DNA from: DASYSA01 sp036003885
GTDB lineage: Bacteria; Acidobacteriota; Blastocatellia; UBA7656
Length of the DNA: 17,023 bases
Assembly (NCBI GenBank): GCA_036003885.1
Contig: DASYSA010000252.1
Span: forward strand, 1-17,023
Direction: 5' to 3'
A model generated the notes under the pieces. That model worked only from the letters and a program-made list of their open reading frames with translations. It was not told the DNA's origin and ran no database searches. Below, piece by piece: positions 13,198-17,023 of the stretch (the stretch's first letter is position 1; every line of letters starts with the position of its first letter). The position numbers and the translations under genes were made by a program.

Positions 13198-14400
13198 ATG
13201 CTGCTGACCCGAATCGAGGCCTCAGGTTTTCGCAACCTCGAAGGCGCCGTCGAATTCGGGCCCGGCCTCAACATCTTCTACGGCGACAACGCTCAGGGAA
13301 AGACCAACTGGTTGGAAGCGATATACCTTCTCGCCAACACCAAGTCTTTCCGGACCGGCCAGGTGCGCGAGTGCATAACCTTCGACTCGCCCCATGCAAT
13401 CCTGCGCGGAGACGTATCGCACGGGTCCGTGACCAAGCAGCTTCAGCTCCTGCTGACCGAATCGTCCAAAGAACTATTCGTCAATGGCAAGCGAGAGGCG
13501 CTCGTCCGCTACATAACCAATCTGGACGTGTTCGTCTTTTCGCTCGAGGAGATGGAGGTCATCCGCGGCGAACCCGCCCAGCGCCGGCGCTTCATCGACA
13601 GAGGCATTGTTACAATCAAACCGGGTTTTCTCAACACCCTGGCTGAGTACAACCGAGTTGTAAAACAGAAGAACCGGTTGCTTGCCGACGCGAGCGAAAG
13701 CGACGACCCAGGCAGCTATTACAGTCAGGTTGAGGCCTGGAACGATCAGCTTGTCGATCTCGGAGCGATGATTCACGATGCGCGGATCGACTACGTCGGC
13801 CGCTTGAACCGGGTGCTTGAAGAGAATGATCACGGCCGCGCGATCTTCGGCGCCGAGCGCATAACCGCACGCTATCAATCGCAGCTCGAGGGCAAGGGGG
13901 ATATGGGGCGCTACCGCGAGCTGTTTCGTGAGCGATTGGCCCTGCGGATGGCTGCTGAAGCGGTTGCCGGACACTGCCTGATTGGGCCCCATCGGGATGA
14001 TCTGGAGCTCCTGGCGGACGACCGGGAGGTGTCCCGGTTTGGAAGCGCCGGGCAGCAGCGAAGTGCCTTATTACTCCTTGATTTAGCGCAGGTGACCATC
14101 TATACTTCTGTTTACGACGAAAGCCCCGTTCTGGTGATCGATGATCTCGATGCTGAACTCGACAGGGGACGAATTGAAGCGTTGCTCTCGCAGGTCGAAG
14201 GCCGTGTCCAAACCTTCGTCAGCACGTCGCGGCGAGGGGTAGCAAATCGCTACCGAGAACGGTCGTCGGTTTACCTGGTGGAGGCCGGCCGGGCGATGCG
14301 AGAGAGCGCTACCGGGCCGGAGACAGACCGCCAGGGCATGGCATTCGAGGGCGATCCCCCCGATCTCGAGTCCGGGGATATCACGCAGGGGATACGATGA
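13198..14400 (+). CDS. recF: DNA replication and repair protein RecF
   Basis: A 400-residue SMC-like ATPase that helps load RecA at gapped DNA together with RecO and RecR. The N-terminus RIEASGFRNLEGAVEFGPG is typical. Walker A is GDNAQGKT (29-36), the ABC signature is SAGQQRS (283-289), and Walker B is VLVIDDLD with D315/D316. The chain is some 30-40 residues longer than the E. coli and B. subtilis proteins; the extra part is a hydrophilic tail after about residue 365 with no motif I recognise. ATG 13198 matches the family start, but no SD-like purine run precedes it: the leader is pyrimidine rich, so initiation may be SD-independent. Its TGA overlaps the gyrB ATG by ATGA, which points to translational coupling. 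dnaA and dnaN, often upstream of recF, are absent; sat diverges instead. Confidence 0.96.
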   Translation: MLLTRIEASGFRNLEGAVEFGPGLNIFYGDNAQGKTNWLEAIYLLANTKSFRTGQVRECITFDSPHAILRGDVSHGSVTKQLQLLLTESSKELFVNGKREALVRYITNLDVFVFSLEEMEVIRGEPAQRRRFIDRGIVTIKPGFLNTLAEYNRVVKQKNRLLADASESDDPGSYYSQVEAWNDQLVDLGAMIHDARIDYVGRLNRVLEENDHGRAIFGAERITARYQSQLEGKGDMGRYRELFRERLALRMAAEAVAGHCLIGPHRDDLELLADDREVSRFGSAGQQRSALLLLDLAQVTIYTSVYDESPVLVIDDLDAELDRGRIEALLSQVEGRVQTFVSTSRRGVANRYRERSSVYLVEAGRAMRESATGPETDRQGMAFEGDPPDLESGDITQGIR

Positions 14401-16856
14401 GTAGAACTAACGAAGAGTCCACAAACAAGGAGAGAGATTTGACATCTGAAGACTATGGCGCGGCTTCAATTACAGTGCTCGAAGGCAGAGAGGCCGTGCG
14501 TAAGCGGCCGGCGATGTATATTGGATCGACCAGTGAATTGGGACTTCACCATCTGGTCTATGAGGTTGTCGATAATTCAATCGACGAGGCGCTCGCGGGC
14601 TATTGCGATCGCGTTGACGTGACCATTCACCTCGACAATTCGATCACCGTAGTCGACAACGGCCGCGGCATCCCTGTCGACATTCACAAACAGGAGGGGA
14701 TATCAGCCGCGGAAGTGGTGCTTACCAAGCTTCACGCGGGAGGTAAGTTCGACACCAATGCCTACAAGGTGTCCGGCGGGCTTCACGGCGTCGGCGTCTC
14801 GGTCGTCAATTTCCTGTCGGAATGGCTGCGCTTAGAGGTATGGCGCGACGGCAACACCTACGAGCAGGAGTACCATCGCGGAATTGCTCCACTCAGACTC
14901 CAGCAAACAGGCAAGACTAAGAAGCGTGGCACCAAGGTCTCATTCAAGCCCGACACGGAGATCTTTGAGGTCATCGAGTTCAACTTTGACACGCTGTCTC
15001 AGCGATTACGCGAGAAGGCATTCTTGAACTCGGGAGTTCGGATTGCCATAACGGACGAACGCACCGAAAAGTCACACGAGTTCTTCTACAAGGGTGGCAT
15101 CGCCGAATTTGTAAAGCATCTGAACAAGAACAAGACCCCGCTGCATCCGCAGCCTCTCCACTTCGAGAGGGACGCTACGGACGACGATCCGCTCGGCATC
15201 GAGGTCGCAATTCAGTACAACGACGGCTACAACGAGATAGTCCACTCATTCGCGAATAACATCAACACGGTTGATGGCGGCTCGCATCTGACGGGATTTC
15301 GCGCGGCTCTCACTCGCACTATTAACAACTACGCCAGGTCGTCGGGGCTGTTCAAGAAGGACGACGAGAAGCTCGCACCGGAAGACGTCCGCGAGGGACT
15401 GGTCGCAGTCATCAGCGTCAAGCTTCCGCAGCCGCAGTTCGAAGGGCAAACGAAAGGCAAACTCAACTCGGATGTCAAAGGCCAGGTCGAAGCCTTCGTC
15501 AACGAGAACCTGGGCCATCATTTCGAAGAGAACCCTTCTGTCGCGCGAAAAATCATCGCCAAGGCCATCGATGCGGCCCGTGCCAGAGAGGCGGCGCGCA
15601 AGGCTCGCGACCTCACGCGCCGCAAAGGGGCGCTCGATTCGGCTTCGCTTCCCGGCAAGCTGGCCGACTGCTCCGAAAAGGACCCCGCGCTCTGTGAGAT
15701 ATTCATCGTCGAAGGCGACTCGGCCGGCGGCTCCGCGAAGCAGGGCCGCGACCGGCGAACCCAGGCCATCCTGCCGCTGAAGGGCAAGATCCTCAATGTT
15801 GAGAAGGCGCGCTACGACAAGATGCTCGGGCACTCCGAAATTCGCACGATGATTACGGCGTTTGGAACGGGCATCGGCCAGAACGACTTCGACCTGGCGA
15901 AACTCCGGTATCACCGCATCATCCTGCTGTGCGACGCGGACGTTGACGGTTCACACATCCGCACGCTGTTGCTGACCTTCTTCTATCGACAGATGCCGGA
16001 GTTGATCGACCATGGCCACGTCTACATCGCCCAGCCGCCGCTGTTCAAGGTTAAGAGAGGCAAGAACGAGCAGTACATGCGCGACGAGAAGGAACTGTCG
16101 AAGTTCCTGATGCGCAAGGCGACCGACAACGTCACGGTCACGATCAGCGAAACCAAGACAGACTTCAAGGGCGCCGAACTGAGAAAGATGCTCGAGAAGC
16201 TGGCGGAGTTGAACACCTATCTCGACAAGCTCGACCGGCGGCTGCACGACCGCAAACTGGCAGACGCGCTCATTAACGCGTTCGCGGGACCCAAAGGCGT
16301 GCTCAGGGACGGAGTGAAGCTACAAGAGGTGTTTCATAAAGAGGTTCATCTCGAGAAGGTTGCAAGTGCCTTGCAGGAGGCCGGCTACCAGACTGAGATC
16401 GAGCGGGACGAGGAGCACGGCACTTTTGAGATTGCGGTATCCCGTGGGCGAGGAAACGCAAGAACCCTGATCGACTGGGAGCTGGCCACTCACGTGGAGT
16501 TCCAGAAGGCGGTGCAGCTCTATGGGGATTTGAAAGAGTTGAGCCGGCCGCCGTTCCTGATCTCCGAGAATGGGAACAGCATATCGGTGGCTTCTCGTGC
16601 GGCCTTGCTGGACCATGTGATGACAGCGGCGAAGAAGGACATCACGATCCAGCGCTACAAGGGACTGGGGGAGATGAACCCGGAACAACTTTGGGACACG
16701 ACGCTCAACCCGGAGAAGAGAACGATCCTGAACGTGCAGGTAAACGACGCGGTGGAGACAGACGAGATGTTCACGGTCCTGATGGGGGACGCGGTGGAGC
16801 CGCGCCGAAAGTTCATCGAAGACAACGCACTCGATGTGAAGAATCTGGATATTTAA
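14397..16856 (+). CDS. gyrB: DNA gyrase subunit B
   Basis: An 819-residue ATPase subunit which, with GyrA, introduces negative supercoils. The GHKL ATPase domain shows YIGS (41-44), E56 and N60 in EVVDNSIDEAL, VVDNGRGIPVD and GGLHGVGVSVVN. The TOPRIM domain has E439 in EGDSAGG and D513/D515/D517 in CDADVDGSHIR. The tail has QRYKGLGEMNPEQLW from Q752. Between the TOPRIM core and that motif is an insert of about 165 residues (from about SKFLMRKATDN to AAKKDI), as in the long E. coli-type GyrB and not in the short Gram-positive type. ATG 14397 overlaps the recF stop, with agggga (14387-14392) five bases upstream inside recF. No gyrA follows in view. No obvious resistance-type change can be judged without an alignment. 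Confidence 0.98.
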   Translation: MSRTNEESTNKERDLTSEDYGAASITVLEGREAVRKRPAMYIGSTSELGLHHLVYEVVDNSIDEALAGYCDRVDVTIHLDNSITVVDNGRGIPVDIHKQEGISAAEVVLTKLHAGGKFDTNAYKVSGGLHGVGVSVVNFLSEWLRLEVWRDGNTYEQEYHRGIAPLRLQQTGKTKKRGTKVSFKPDTEIFEVIEFNFDTLSQRLREKAFLNSGVRIAITDERTEKSHEFFYKGGIAEFVKHLNKNKTPLHPQPLHFERDATDDDPLGIEVAIQYNDGYNEIVHSFANNINTVDGGSHLTGFRAALTRTINNYARSSGLFKKDDEKLAPEDVREGLVAVISVKLPQPQFEGQTKGKLNSDVKGQVEAFVNENLGHHFEENPSVARKIIAKAIDAARAREAARKARDLTRRKGALDSASLPGKLADCSEKDPALCEIFIVEGDSAGGSAKQGRDRRTQAILPLKGKILNVEKARYDKMLGHSEIRTMITAFGTGIGQNDFDLAKLRYHRIILLCDADVDGSHIRTLLLTFFYRQMPELIDHGHVYIAQPPLFKVKRGKNEQYMRDEKELSKFLMRKATDNVTVTISETKTDFKGAELRKMLEKLAELNTYLDKLDRRLHDRKLADALINAFAGPKGVLRDGVKLQEVFHKEVHLEKVASALQEAGYQTEIERDEEHGTFEIAVSRGRGNARTLIDWELATHVEFQKAVQLYGDLKELSRPPFLISENGNSISVASRAALLDHVMTAAKKDITIQRYKGLGEMNPEQLWDTTLNPEKRTILNVQVNDAVETDEMFTVLMGDAVEPRRKFIEDNALDVKNLDI

Positions 16857-16869
16857 GGGAAGACTGAGA

Positions 16870-16896
16870 GGGCCGAGGCGCGCTCTGCCTCGGCCC
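16870..16896 (+). terminator. GC-rich stem-loop 13 bases after gyrB
   Basis: gggccgaggc (16870-16879) pairs perfectly with gcctcggccc (16887-16896) around a 7-base loop. It is well placed to end the recF-gyrB transcript or protect its 3' end, but the next bases (caggcttcgg) are not a T-run, so termination would be of a weak or rho-assisted kind. Nothing recognisable as a gene lies in the remaining bases to 17023. Confidence 0.5.
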
Positions 16897-17023
16897 CAGG
16901 CTTCGGAGAGCGTTTCTCGGTCGACGTACAAACGCGCCTTGATTGACATTGGAAAGACACCAATCCAGCTGACAACGGTCATCTTGCACAAAATCCTGTC
17001 ACTCAGGCTGACCTCATTTGCCT

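Noticed and set aside
15246..15914. A 222-codon minus-strand frame inside gyrB
   Set aside because: Antisense to the transducer and TOPRIM regions of gyrB; a product of high-GC codon structure.
16943..16948. A perfect TTGACA after gyrB
   Set aside because: No -10-like sequence at 16-18 bases (the bases there are cagctg) and no downstream gene in view.

Overview
The window is chromosomal DNA of a free-living bacterium with moderately high GC. No taxonomic marker was compared against a database. The style suggests an Acidobacteriota-like genome (for example Blastocatellia): soluble quinoprotein sugar dehydrogenases with IPT-like tails, a serine/threonine kinase with FHA and zinc-ribbon parts, a long E. 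coli-type GyrB, and intergenic spaces full of short hairpin-forming repeats. That assignment is an inference.

Layout. Positions 1-873 (+) hold the 3' part of a secreted-type alpha/beta hydrolase. Positions 874-1550 are non-coding and contain a roughly 214-bp element with about 34-bp terminal inverted repeats, plus a leader with alternative hairpins. Two exported PQQ-type sugar dehydrogenase-like proteins follow (+), carrying one and two C-terminal IPT/TIG-like domains. A two-domain GNAT acetyltransferase (-) comes next; both of its flanks carry the same small repeat, and it has its own recognisable sigma70 promoter. Positions 6458-11681 (-) hold a signalling cassette read in the order Zn-ribbon/FHA protein, Zn-ribbon/kinase/FHA protein, Zn-ribbon/RDD membrane protein, FHA/GAF/PP2C phosphatase. 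Two overlapping sigma70-like promoters precede it. sat (ATP sulfurylase, -) is next, diverging from recF and gyrB (+), which are translationally coupled by an ATGA overlap.

How the genes may work together. The kinase and the phosphatase are natural antagonists. The three FHA domains would read phosphothreonine marks, and the RDD protein offers a membrane anchor that the soluble kinase lacks. The three zinc ribbons suggest a common docking or sensing logic. A 20-bp perfect inverted repeat followed by a T-run lies directly before the phosphatase ATG and could make its expression conditional. This cassette is the most likely place for an undescribed system. recF/gyrB (repair and supercoiling) and sat (sulfate activation) are housekeeping. 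No tRNA, rRNA, CRISPR array, phage gene or transposase gene was recognised.
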